Assembly: GCF_022201045.2 (NCBI RefSeq)
Contig: NC_068562.1
Span: 1,116,001-1,180,000, forward strand
Source of the DNA: Citrus sinensis
Taxonomy: Eukaryota > Streptophyta > Magnoliopsida > Sapindales > Rutaceae
Direction of reading: 5' to 3'
DNA: 64,000 nt
Part shown: one piece after another, positions 48,404-57,799 of the stretch
Position numbering within the stretch: the first letter of the stretch is position 1
How the letters are laid out: each line of letters begins with the position of its first letter
Notes under the pieces: model-generated
The model's input: the letters and a program-made list of their open reading frames with translations, nothing else
What the model was told of the DNA's origin: nothing
Databases searched by the model: none
Position numbers and translations under genes: made by a program

Positions 48404-50538
48404 AATTTAAATTTGTTCAAAACACGATCCATTTATTAACTCGACTCAAATCCATTAATTCATGATAAGAAATCAAGTCGCGTCAAGTTTGTCCGTAATA
48501 ATTTGTAACCAACCTGACGACTTTAAAATTAATACCGAAACGAAAAACACATAATACACTTAATTAGGAAAAATTAAGGTGTATATGTTACATCATATGA
48601 TCTTATAATATAATATCACATTATCTACCTCTTTAATTGATGCTAAATTGCATTTTGCAAGCCTATATAATTTAATGATTTCAATTAATTTTTACCATAT
48701 GTGCATTCAAAATGCAATTAATTCTTAGAAAATATATATGTCACAATGGCTCCTATTCTTGTCAGGTTCATAATGACCTCGATTTATTTTTGTTATTTGT
48801 ACATGTCATAATCTCTTTGATTAGGAAGAATTAATGCAAGTCCAACCAAAAGTAATAGTTACTGTGCGGTTGGCAAAAAAATTTTAAGGCTTGGACTTTA
48901 AGAAAAAATCTCGCCGTACCTGGAGCTCAGGTTCTAATAAAAAAAATAATTACTTTCATTGGATTTTCACTAAAATCTAATTTGAACCAATTTTGAAGTT
49001 TTTATAAGATCCATCTCAAATCTGATTCAAAGAAATAAATTTATATTTGAGACAAATTTATGCCGAGTTTGGGTTTAAGTGTGTTTTTTTAATGCTTGGG
49101 GCTGATGGTACAATTGATGTAATTTGAGTGGTGAACTTTGGTGATTATATAAGGGATAATTTAGAGAATTCAGAGAAGCTTATAAAAATTAATTTAGAGA
49201 GTTGATATGAGGAGTTAAAGTGAGTTAAAGGGTAGCGTGGTAGCTTCGAATAGGTCATGTACTAATTCTCTTCTTTGAAAGTGTAGAAGAAAGAAGTAAG
49301 TGAGCTCAAGGATTCTTAGAATAGCTGGGATAGCTCAAGTGAGCCCATATGTGAAATAAAATTTGGGCACCAAAATCATCCTAATAAGTAGAGATAAGTA
49401 TAAAAATAAAGAACACAAAAGAATTTACGTGGTTCAACCTTTTGGCCTATATCCATTGGAGCATCTCATCACCAATCCCCTATATAAATAAAGTATTACA
49501 TAATTCATTTTACAATATGAACAAATTCTACTAAAGGTTGTTTACGGTGAGTAATAACATAAAGGAGAATATGAGTTTAGTAGAGATAAGAGAGGTCTCC
49601 ACAATAAGAATAAGGGAAAAACTCCTTTGAGAGGTGATGTGATGAAGACCTTTCATGGAGGTGTAAAAATAGAGGAAGAAACCATAAAATTGGTAGAACA
49701 AAAAGATGAAGCGGCTCAAAAGTCTCGAGAGTTAGGAAAAAAAACCAAGAGGCCTCCTTCTTATGTGCCTTTAGGTGAGTATATATAAGTTCGATGCCTT
49801 AAGGGCATTTTCATATTTTTCTACAATGTGGCACTTCTTTGTTTGCTGGATCCACTAAAATGAGATTGCTAACCAAGTTATAATCAAGTTATAAGTGATA
49901 TTTATTGCCAATGGGCCCGTAGCCCATTGGCACACCCATGCCCTCAACAACCTTGAAGGCATGGGTTTAAGTCTCAGTGCATGATCAACGTTGAGACTTG
50001 ACTCCCCTATATGATGGGGGTTAGTAGGCTCTCTACATTGGAATAGAATCGATCTCTCTCTAATATTAATAGTGAGGGTAAAATCTCCTTCCTAACTTTA
50101 TATGATGGGGGTTAGTAGGCTCTCTACATTGGAATAGAATCGATCTCTCTCTAATATTAATAGTGAGGGTAAATTCTCCTTCTAACTTTAAGTAAGGGTT
50201 GATATTTAGACTGTACTGTAATATGATTATTTATGAGAGTCCCGATTTATTTTGAATTGTAAATAATAATAGCGCTCTGATTGTAATATATTAAAAAAAA
50301 GTGATCTTAATCATTTGTACTCTTGTACACATAGCGGTTGTTGACTGGCAGCCTTACTGCCCTTACGAAGGTAGTTACAGAGATGTTGTGGCATCATCTG
50401 CTGACGAGGTACCTTTTTAAGTTTGATTTCTTATTAGTTCCTTATTTTTAGGTTAAAAGACAAAGAACTTTTCCTCATTGATGCTGATATTTAGGAAACA
50501 CATATGGCACCAACATATCTTGATTTCCTTTTATTTTT
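48404..50538. other. Intergenic; SINE and LTR-like fragments
   Basis: No gene. Around 49420-49510 the phrases 'tttacgtggttcaacctttt' and 'cccctatataaataaag' resemble the LTR or leader of a plant Copia element; a similar 'taagtggttcagcaacccgc' occurs at about 58640. A SINE-like unit with an internal duplication is at about 49910-50190. The remaining sequence is AT-rich and unrevealing. Confidence 0.5.
49910..50190 (+). mobile_element. tRNA-derived SINE-like element with 91-bp internal duplication
   Basis: It has an A-box-like 'gtagcccattggc' and, 40 bp later, a B-box-like 'gggtttaagtctc', the spacing of a Pol III promoter from a tRNA. The body 'tatgatgggggttagtaggc' to 'gtgagggtaaaatctcc' is present twice in tandem (starts at 50010 and 50101), nearly identical. 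No A-tail or target duplication was defined. Confidence 0.5.
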
Positions 50539-50756
50539 GGGAAATTTACACCAATAACCATAAAAATTTTGACTTTTTCTATCTTAGCCCCCCAAACAAA
50601 CTTCTATCAACATTAGCCATAAAAAAGCCTTTGAGACCAAAATACCCCTCTTTCTCATCTTGAGAAAGCGGGAATATACGCAACCAACTATCAGCACAAT
50701 TACACAATGCTTTTATTTTTCTTTTTTCTTTTTTATTTTGGGTAGCGAGAGAACAT

Positions 50757-51413
50757 TTACAACTTGACGCACATCCTGAATTCAACTAACATGCAGTCAT
50801 ACCTTGCAACACCTTTTCCTGGAGTCCCACCGCACCATGCAACCTCAGCAAAGCCTTTAATAATGTTTCCTTCAACTAGTTCGCCATGCACTTCAAGGTT
50901 CACAACCTTCGGGATTCCACTACCTTTGCATAATGAAGGCGCATAAAAAAGAACAATAGAGACTTTTAATAAGCATTCAGTAAACAATGAATTTTAAAAA
51001 ATAAAATAAAATAATTTACCAATGTCTTCATGCTTTGGCCAATATGAAAGATATGCAATTTAATTCAACAAAAAGTGAAAGACATACCCCGTGAAACTGG
51101 AGAAGATATGGCAAAGATAGGAGGGTACTCAGTTTCTCCCAGCATAGGAGTACATTCCACTTTCAGAAATTTACCGATGTCTTCATGCTTTGGCCAATAA
51201 ACCTGGTCATCATAAGGTGTCATCAACATAAGAGAAGAGAGAGGAAAAGCAATATTTTCCACCCAAAGTCCAAACAACAAAGAAGATATAGCTAGAATCA
51301 GTTACCTCACTGGTGACACCAGAAATATCAACAAAAATTAAAAGCGGTCTCTCTCCTATGAACCACTGATATTTCAAACCTAATTGCAGATCAGTGCTCA
51401 CAGTGCTGTCTTG
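50757..51413 (-). pseudogene. AIR9-like gene fragment (with introns) in Pack-MULE A
   Basis: The minus strand encodes pieces of the repeated A9 domains of AIR9, a large plant microtubule-associated protein that marks the division site. Visible: 'DLQLGLKYQWFIGERP', then after an intron 'VYWPKHEDIGKFLKVECTP' and 'FAISSPVSR', then after a second intron 'IPKVVNLEVHGELVEGNIIK' and 'AEVAWCGGTPGKGVA'. Splice donors and acceptors (for example 'gatgaccag' before 'VYW') are still present, so genomic DNA was captured, not cDNA. Identification rests on the conserved 'AEVAWCGGTPGKGVA' phrase. Truncated at both ends; not a functional gene. Confidence 0.72.
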
Positions 51414-51433
51414 AACAAAAACAAAGTGACTGT

Positions 51434-51703
51434 GACAAGCATCTTGTTCGACTGGTTGATCTTTTTCATGATTTTCTATTATCTGGGCAGGTTGATGGTT
51501 CATTTGAAAAGCTTCAAAACTCTATGGCATTTGAAAGAGATGGAGAAACAAGTGTTTTTGTCCGGACTAGCAAAGCCATTGTGGACACCTTGGCTAAACA
51601 TTGGACAACAACTAGAGGTGTTGAGATTTTGTCCATGGTGTCTAGTCAGCTCAAGGATAAACAGCAGGAGCATGAAAAGTTTCTGCAGTTTCTAGCTTGG
51701 TAC
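51434..51703 (+). pseudogene. NUP133-like nucleoporin fragment in Pack-MULE A
   Basis: An open frame of about 85 codons reads 'LVRLVDLFHDFLLSGQVDGS', 'SMAFERDGETSVFVRTSKAI', 'DTLAKHWTTTRGVEIL' and 'KQQEHEKFLQFL', then runs into the tandem array. I recall this text from plant nuclear-pore protein NUP133, but could not check it. The fragment lies back to back with the AIR9-like piece, in the opposite sense. Confidence 0.5.
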
Positions 51704-51850
51704 GACAGGCGACAGGCACCTGTCGCACCAAGCTTCGTGCGACAGGCGCCTGTCGCACTAAGTTTCATGCGACAGGTGCCTGTCGCTCTAAGTTTTGGTG
51801 CGACAGGTAATCTGTCGCACTAAGCTTCGTGCGACAGGCAGTCTGTCGTC
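51704..51850. repeat. Tandem array of palindromic GCGACAGG units (about 5 copies)
   Basis: The unit is about 34 bp: 'gtgcgacaggYgcctgtcgc' followed by 'ac(c/t)aagYttY'. Each unit has a self-complementary core. The matching array in copy B (52688-52768) has about 3 units. Confidence 0.85.
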
Positions 51851-52009
51851 AGATTCACTCACGACTTGCAGTTCCGAAACTCTCGATCAAGTTCAGAAGG
51901 GTAATTTGGGGGAGAAAAGCGTGTGTTTGGCTAATGTTGATAGAAAAAAAGTTGAGAGGATTAATTGTGAAAATAATAAAAGTTTTATGGTTATTTTTGT
52001 AAATTTCCC

Positions 52010-52524
52010 CATATATTTGGGATAAAATCTCAAGTGAAGTAATGTGATAGGTGAACACTGACATATGGTAAGAATGATTGGTGACTCCTTACTTGTGGTA
52101 TAATTACTGTATCTAACTAAATAAGTATAGTATTATTGTCTAAAGGAAAGGGTGTTTTAATCTTGTTATCAATTATGTCAAAGTTTTGTAGCTTTGTTTT
52201 TGTGAAAGTAGCATTTATGTTGATAAACCTTATTAATTTCGTTGCCTCTGATTGGCGGAGAAATTATATTAACTACTGTAAGATTACTTCAATCTAATTT
52301 AATTAAAAATGAAAAAAAATTGGATGTACTAGGTGGGATTAAAAAATAATTATTGTTGGGGTAAAGTTGGAAGGATATTAATGGGCCAATACCCGGTTGA
52401 CACTTGGCAAAAAAATAAAGAAAAAAGTTGATTGATGGAAAAACAGCTGAATCACCTCACATGAGCCAATCAGGGATAAATTCAATCTTGGCATAATTAG
52501 CTTGCCTCATAGGGCAAAAATAAA
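52010..52524. other. Spacer between the inverted Pack-MULEs (inverted segment)
   Basis: 515 bp of AT-rich sequence with no gene. It begins with CATATATTT and ends with AAAAATAAA, which are the reverse complements of the 9-mers outside the opposite elements (AAATATATG at 53923-53931 and TTTATTTTT at 50530-50538). This fits an inversion of the segment after insertion of both elements. Confidence 0.8.
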
Positions 52525-52767
52525 GGGAAATTTACAAAAATAACCATAAAACTTTTATTATTTTCACAATTAATCCTCTCAACTTTTTTCTATCAACATT
52601 AGCCAAACACACGCTTTTCTCCCCAAATTACCCTTCTGAACTTGATCGAGAGTTTCAGAACTGCGAGTCATGAGTGAATCTGACGACAGACTACCTGTCG
52701 CACCAAAACTTAGAGCGACAGGCACCTGTCGCACGAAACTTGGTGCGACAGGTGCCTGTCGCACCAA

Positions 52768-53030
52768 GCTAGAAACTGCAGAAACTTTTCATGCTCCTGC
52801 TGCTTATCCTTGAGCTGACTGGACACCATGGACAAAATCTCAGCACCTCTAGTTGTTGTCCAATGTTTAGCCAAGGTGTCCACAATGGCTTTGCTAGTCC
52901 GGACAAAAACACTTGTTTCTCCATCTCTTTCAAATGCCCTAGAGTTTTGAAGCTTTTCAAATGAACCATCAACCTGCCCAGATAACAGAAAATCATGAAA
53001 AAGATCAACCAGTCGAACAAGATGCTTGTC
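52768..53030 (-). pseudogene. NUP133-like fragment in Pack-MULE B
   Basis: Mirror copy of the fragment at 51434-51703, almost identical (it reads 'LGHLKEME' in the shadow frame where A reads 'LWHLKEME'). Truncated at both ends by the array and by the AIR9-like piece. Confidence 0.5.
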
Positions 53031-53050
53031 ACAGTCACTTTGTTTTTGTT

Positions 53051-53707
53051 TAAGATAGCACTGTGAGCACTGATCTGCAATTAGGTTTGAAATATCAGTG
53101 GTTCATAGGAGAGAGACCACTATCAATTTTTGTTGCTATTTCTGGTGTCACCAGTGAGGTAACTGATTCTAGCTATATCTTCTTTGCTGTTTGGACTTTG
53201 GGTGGAAAATATTGCTTTTCCTCTCTCTTCTCTTATGTTGATGACACCTTATGATGACCAGGTTTATTGGCCAAAGCATGAAGACATTGGTAAATTTCTG
53301 AAAGTGGAATGTACTCCTATGCTGGGAGAAACTGAGTACCCTCCTATCTTTGCCATATCTTCTCCAGTTTCACGGGGTATGTCTTTCACTTTTTGTTGAA
53401 TTAAATTGCATATCTTTCATATTGGCCAAAGCATGAAGACATTGGTAAATTATTTTATTTTATTTTTTAAAATTCATTGTTTACTGAATGCTTATTAAAA
53501 GTCTCTATTGTTCTTTTTTATGCGCCTTCATTATGCAAAGGTAGTGGAATCCCGAAGGTTGTGAACCTTGAAGTGCATGGCGAACTAGTTGAAGGAAACA
53601 TTATTAAAGGCTTTGCTGAGGTTGCATGGTGCGGTGGGACTCCAGGAAAAGGTGTTGCAAGGTATGACTGCATGTTAGTTGAATTCAGGATGTGCGTCAA
53701 GTTGTAA
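53051..53707 (+). pseudogene. AIR9-like fragment (with introns) in Pack-MULE B
   Basis: Plus-strand copy of the AIR9-like fragment. Coding pieces 53063-53157, 53267-53373 and about 53540-53665 are separated by sequences with intact GT and AG ends. In the second intron the phrase 'attggccaaagcatgaagac' repeats part of the preceding exon (53266-53297 versus about 53423-53447), a small internal duplication shared with copy A. Confidence 0.72.
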
Positions 53708-53931
53708 ATGTTCTCTCGCTACCCAAAATAAAAAAGAAAAAAGAAAAATAAAAGCATTGTGTAATTGTGCTAATAGTTGGTTGCGTATATTCCCGCTTTC
53801 CCAAGATGAGAAAGAGGGTATTTTGGTCTCAAAGGTTTTTTATGGCTAATGTTGATAGAAGTTTGTTTGGGGGTTAAGATAGAAAAAGTCAAAATTTTTA
53901 TGGTTATTGGTGTAAATTTCCCAAATATATG

Positions 53932-54671
53932 AGTCTAGCATTACTTTGAATAATTCTTGGCATATGACGAAGGTGTGACCTGTTACTTCTGTACAAGCAG
54001 ACTTACTACGCAAAGCTTCACAGATTCTGGAAGGAGTATGAGCTGGCAGTATGATTTGAGTGCGTAATAACACTCTACCAGTCAACTTGGTTACGACATT
54101 ATTGCCCATCCACGATTTTTTTTTTTTTAATTTCCTACTTCAAGCTACTTTTTCGACGCCATCATATATGTATATGGACTTTCAAGATCAAAACTCCCTT
54201 AGAATTACGAGGAGGCCTTTTCCAATTGCGTAGAGTCTCAGGTAAATTGGAATATCAATTCATCTAAAATCTATTAGCTCGTTTCAAAAGGGTATTAAAA
54301 AAAAAAAAAGAAGTCTATGAGCTAGCTTGATCACAGCGAAGATTACTATATTTTTCCCTATAAAAGTGCACTATTGCCATAACGATTTGTTTCTTGCTGG
54401 AAATTTCCTGAAAAAATAACATTGAATTATTGTTTCCAAATGAAATGTCAAATATATATCGTTGTCATTACATTATAAGTGAATCGGTAGGTGTTTCATG
54501 GATAAGGTGTTCCATATATATAATCTCGTTTCCATTTCATTTGTCATGATCAAGATACCGTGAAAATTGATTTTCAATTCTATTGCAAATTGAAGCGCTC
54601 GTGTTTTACAGTATTTTGCGGCAGCTGGGAAGGGATTCTTTCGATTTAGAGCCTAATATAAACAAGAGAAA
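53932..54671 (+). promoter_or_regulatory. Upstream region of the F-box gene at 54672
   Basis: Non-coding. At 54090-54200 the phrases 'attgcccatccacgattt' and 'actttcaagatcaaaactcc' resemble 63876-63950 near the window end, suggesting shared 5' flanks of F-box paralogues. A TATA-like 'tatatataatct' lies at about 54514, 160 bp ahead of the start codon. Confidence 0.45.
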
Positions 54672-55802
54672 ATGGTGTTATTGGGCAATGATGATTCACC
54701 TGAAGACATAACGATTGAAATTCTATCAAGGCTACCTGTGAAATCTCTTATACGATTAAGGTGCGTTTGCAAATCTTGGTATGCTTTAATAAAAGACCCT
54801 AATTTTATTTCCATGCATCTTAAAAATGATGTCAATACCCGTCTAATTGTTCTATATGCGAAAGAGGATGACACAGAAGAGCATAGCCATCCGAAAGAGT
54901 ATTTTTGTTTATTCCCGGATGAGACACTTGAAGATTTATCATTACAAGATCTTTCAACTCAAGAACCCGTACTTGGATCGTTTAAGGGTCTTTATTGTGG
55001 TATTGTTTTTATAGAAGGGTTAAACAATCGCATAACTCTATGGAATATTGCAACTCGAGAGTCCATTACTCTTCCGAAATATAGGGCTATCATTCCACAA
55101 TATACGAGGGTTTTTGGTACTAAAATTGGATTCGGATTGGATCCAAAAACTAAGGACTACAAAGTGGTTTTAATATTAACCTTGTGGGACGAAAAAAGAG
55201 ATTCCTCATGTGCATTCTCCCTTGTTGCCGTGTATACCCTACGTACTAATTCCTGGAAAAATTTGAAGCCAATTGATTACACTATGCGATTATCATCTGA
55301 GCGCACATACTTCGATGGAGCTTTTTACTGGTTGTTGAAATTGGAAAATGATAACGACAGTTATGTAATCCTTTCATTTAACATGGCCGACGAGAAGTTC
55401 CAGGAGATACAGGGGCCTTGCATACTTGAATCATCATTAGATGTGACTCTTGGGATATACTATCAGTCTCTATCTCTACTAATTTTAGATAATGTAGACC
55501 ACTGTTTTAAAATATGGGTGATGAGAAAGAAGAATTGGATTAAACAATTAACTGTTGGACCTTTTATAGGAATTTTCCAACCACTCCTGTTTTGGAAGAA
55601 AGGCGCATTCTTTGTTGAATCTAACTCTTCACAGTTGCTCCTGTATGAACCTGGTACCGGGGAATTAAGGGATTTTGAACTCGAATGCTGTTGGTTTTCA
55701 GTTTATATTTATACTGAGAGTTTAATTCCATTAAAAGGAGGGGATGGTGTATTCGACTTTGACATTCCATGGCATGTTTTGGGTGTACATCAAACAGAGT
55801 GA
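54672..55802 (+). CDS. F-box/FBA (CPR1- or SLF-like) protein, 376 aa
   Basis: Single exon, ATG at 54672 to TGA at 55800-55802. The N-terminal F-box reads 'SPEDITIEILSRLPVKSLIR' with 'CVCKSWYALIKDPNFISMHL' behind it (residues 8-48). The FBA domain has 'GIVFIEGLNNRITLWNIAT', 'GFGLDPKTKDYKVVLILTLW', 'VAVYTLRTNSWKNLKPID', 'NWIKQLTVGPFIGIFQPLL' and the terminal 'FDFDIPWHVLGVHQTE'. It is the only complete F-box gene here on the plus strand and is intact. It lies 750 bp from the inverted Pack-MULE pair. Predicted SCF substrate receptor with unknown target. Confidence 0.93.
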   Translation: MVLLGNDDSPEDITIEILSRLPVKSLIRLRCVCKSWYALIKDPNFISMHLKNDVNTRLIVLYAKEDDTEEHSHPKEYFCLFPDETLEDLSLQDLSTQEPVLGSFKGLYCGIVFIEGLNNRITLWNIATRESITLPKYRAIIPQYTRVFGTKIGFGLDPKTKDYKVVLILTLWDEKRDSSCAFSLVAVYTLRTNSWKNLKPIDYTMRLSSERTYFDGAFYWLLKLENDNDSYVILSFNMADEKFQEIQGPCILESSLDVTLGIYYQSLSLLILDNVDHCFKIWVMRKKNWIKQLTVGPFIGIFQPLLFWKKGAFFVESNSSQLLLYEPGTGELRDFELECCWFSVYIYTESLIPLKGGDGVFDFDIPWHVLGVHQTE

Positions 55803-57695
55803 GTTGTGAATTAATTAATTTTTATTCCTCGTGGGAGTATTAACCGAAGATACGAGGATACAGACCAAAGCGAGGTAAAAATGTTTGAATTTTTTTTTAA
55901 TTATTTCTTTTAAAAGTATAGTAGATAGAGTATAAATTGATTTTTCACCCTTCAACCTCTCAAAATACTCCGGTGATTAGTCAACTCTATCAAACTCTTG
56001 GAGGAGATCTAATATTCGAACTTCGAGAAACATTGCAAGATATAATATTTTGTTTTGCTGTTACACGCACTCTTCCAAATTTAATCTAATACGCTCTTAT
56101 CATTAGTTTTCGTGATCCCTCGTGAAAGAAGGCAACTGATTTCCCTCTTACAACTAGATTTAATTTTTTCTCTGCTAATATTTTGATTTCATTAATAGTT
56201 CTAACAGTGGAATTTGAAATTATATCTCTAATTCTCTATGGATTCATTTCCCTCTTTCATATTTTGGATGTCAGATTTTGTTTATTGGATCTGATGAACA
56301 ATGTTATTCAAATGATTTCAGAATTAAGCAGCTGCTAACGGAGCAAACTTATTTTGGATTTACAAATTTGTGTTAAGGTCCAAAAAGATGTATATCATAA
56401 TACTAGAAACAATTTAATTAGAAGGATAAAAATTACTAAGAAATAACGGACAAAACTATCCTGCACAGTTGTACCTTAACAATAAAAACTATAGGTTTTA
56501 AAATTTTAAGATACAAACCCTAATTTTAAGACTATTTTATTTTTCTTCTTGTTAATCCTGCTCTTGCTCCACGTTTGTTTTTCTTTTCTTTCACCTTTTT
56601 TTTTCAATTTCTTTCTTCTTCTCTCTCTTTTTTTGAGAAAATTTCATAGATAATTTCAGATTTTTAAATTGTCAAAGACAATAAACCAAATCAATCAATT
56701 GGGTTTGATCTGTTGCTCGATATGTTAATTTGGTTTAATGTTTTCAAGTTGGATTTGCTACACTATTGACCTCTCAGAGATGCTCAGCTTAATTTGGCCA
56801 ATATTTGTCACAATCAATTAATTTAATGATCAAGTTTTGTCAGTAATTATAAAAAAAAATTATTTACTTATTATTATTATTTTTTATGTAAAGAGGCTTA
56901 AGATTCAACTTTCATCTCTCTTTCTCTCACTCGCCATATTCTCTCTAATCATTTCCATGTCCCAACTACAATCTCAAAGTTTCAATCATTAACTTGAAAA
57001 GAAAAATTGAAACTATATTATAGTTGATGGAACAAGTGCACTAAAAGAACTTACCCATCTCAAGTTTGAACCATGATCATTAAAAGCTTGAACCATGATT
57101 TTTTGGCCAAATATAAAAGAAGCTTAACCAAATACCAACAAGTCTTTTAGGTTTTGGCCAATTAGAAGAACTTTGCTCTATATGTTTCTATCTCTTGAGC
57201 AAAAGAAGACACATATTCTCTTCTCATTTTAGTTCATGAAAATCAAATCAATGAAGTTATTAGAAATCTTTACATGGATTATATTATTTTTAGACAATAA
57301 CTAATAAATTCATTATAAGTCTCTATAAATTTTACCAAATATACATGAAAAGACAAGGCATAGTTGTTCTACCAATAAATAGCTCAATTTTGTTGTCACA
57401 ATGAAGCCAAAGAAATAAAAACAGAGGATAACAAACTCCTCTTTATTTTGTAGTTCAGGTCTCTAATTTAACAACTTGGCAAATAAATAAAAATGTTTTT
57501 TTTTAGAAAGGTATAAACGATGAAGACAGAAGGAAAAATAAATGCTGTCCAAAGATTACTTACAGGTTCAAGGGGGAAGAGAGAGGAAAAAGATTAACAG
57601 GGGATTCAAAGAGAGTTCGATATATAATAATTATGTTTTGTCCAGACCTTTTGAGAATCTATAGGAATGGCAATGCTAATAACCTAAGTATATAC

Positions 57696-57799
57696 ATCCT
57701 TGCCTTTGAACAACTTTTGCAAATATTACTTAATTTACTTTGGATAGATCCTTGCCTTTGAACAACTTTTGCAAATACTACTTAATTTACTTTGGATCC
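57696..57799. repeat. Tandem duplication, 2 x 52 bp
   Basis: 'atccttgcctttgaacaact' to 'ttaatttactttggat' is present twice in direct succession with one or two base differences. Confidence 0.85.

Larger units (their letters stand above)
50539..52009 (+). mobile_element. Pack-MULE copy A carrying host gene fragments
   Basis: Inverted ends: 'gggaaatttacaccaataac' at the left and the complement of 'gggaaatttacaaaaataac' at the right, similar for about 100 bp. The interior, left to right: an AIR9-like fragment on the minus strand (about 50757-51413), a NUP133-like fragment on the plus strand (about 51434-51703), then a 'gcgacaggNgcctgtcgc' array (51704-51850). The 9 bp to the left are TTTATTTTT and to the right CATATATTT, so this copy alone has no target duplication (see findings). 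Confidence 0.85.
52525..53922 (-). mobile_element. Pack-MULE copy B, inverted relative to A
   Basis: Reverse-oriented copy of 50539-52009 with the same gene fragments in mirror order: array at 52688-52768, NUP133-like piece on the minus strand (about 52768-53030), AIR9-like piece on the plus strand (about 53051-53707). It is very close to copy A; differences include single substitutions (for example 'RPLLIFVDI' versus 'RPLSIFVAI'), a shorter tandem array and a one-base change at the gene-fragment junction. Together with A it forms an inverted repeat of about 1.4 kb per arm. Confidence 0.85.

Noticed and set aside
49910-49990. A functional tRNA gene
   Set aside because: A- and B-box-like text is present but no cloverleaf with anticodon arm could be drawn; a tRNA-derived SINE is more likely.
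51384-51695. 103-codon ORF (and its mirror copy at 52769-53080) as a protein gene
   Set aside because: It is a shifted frame of the NUP133-like fragment; the frame that carries the familiar protein text is a different one.
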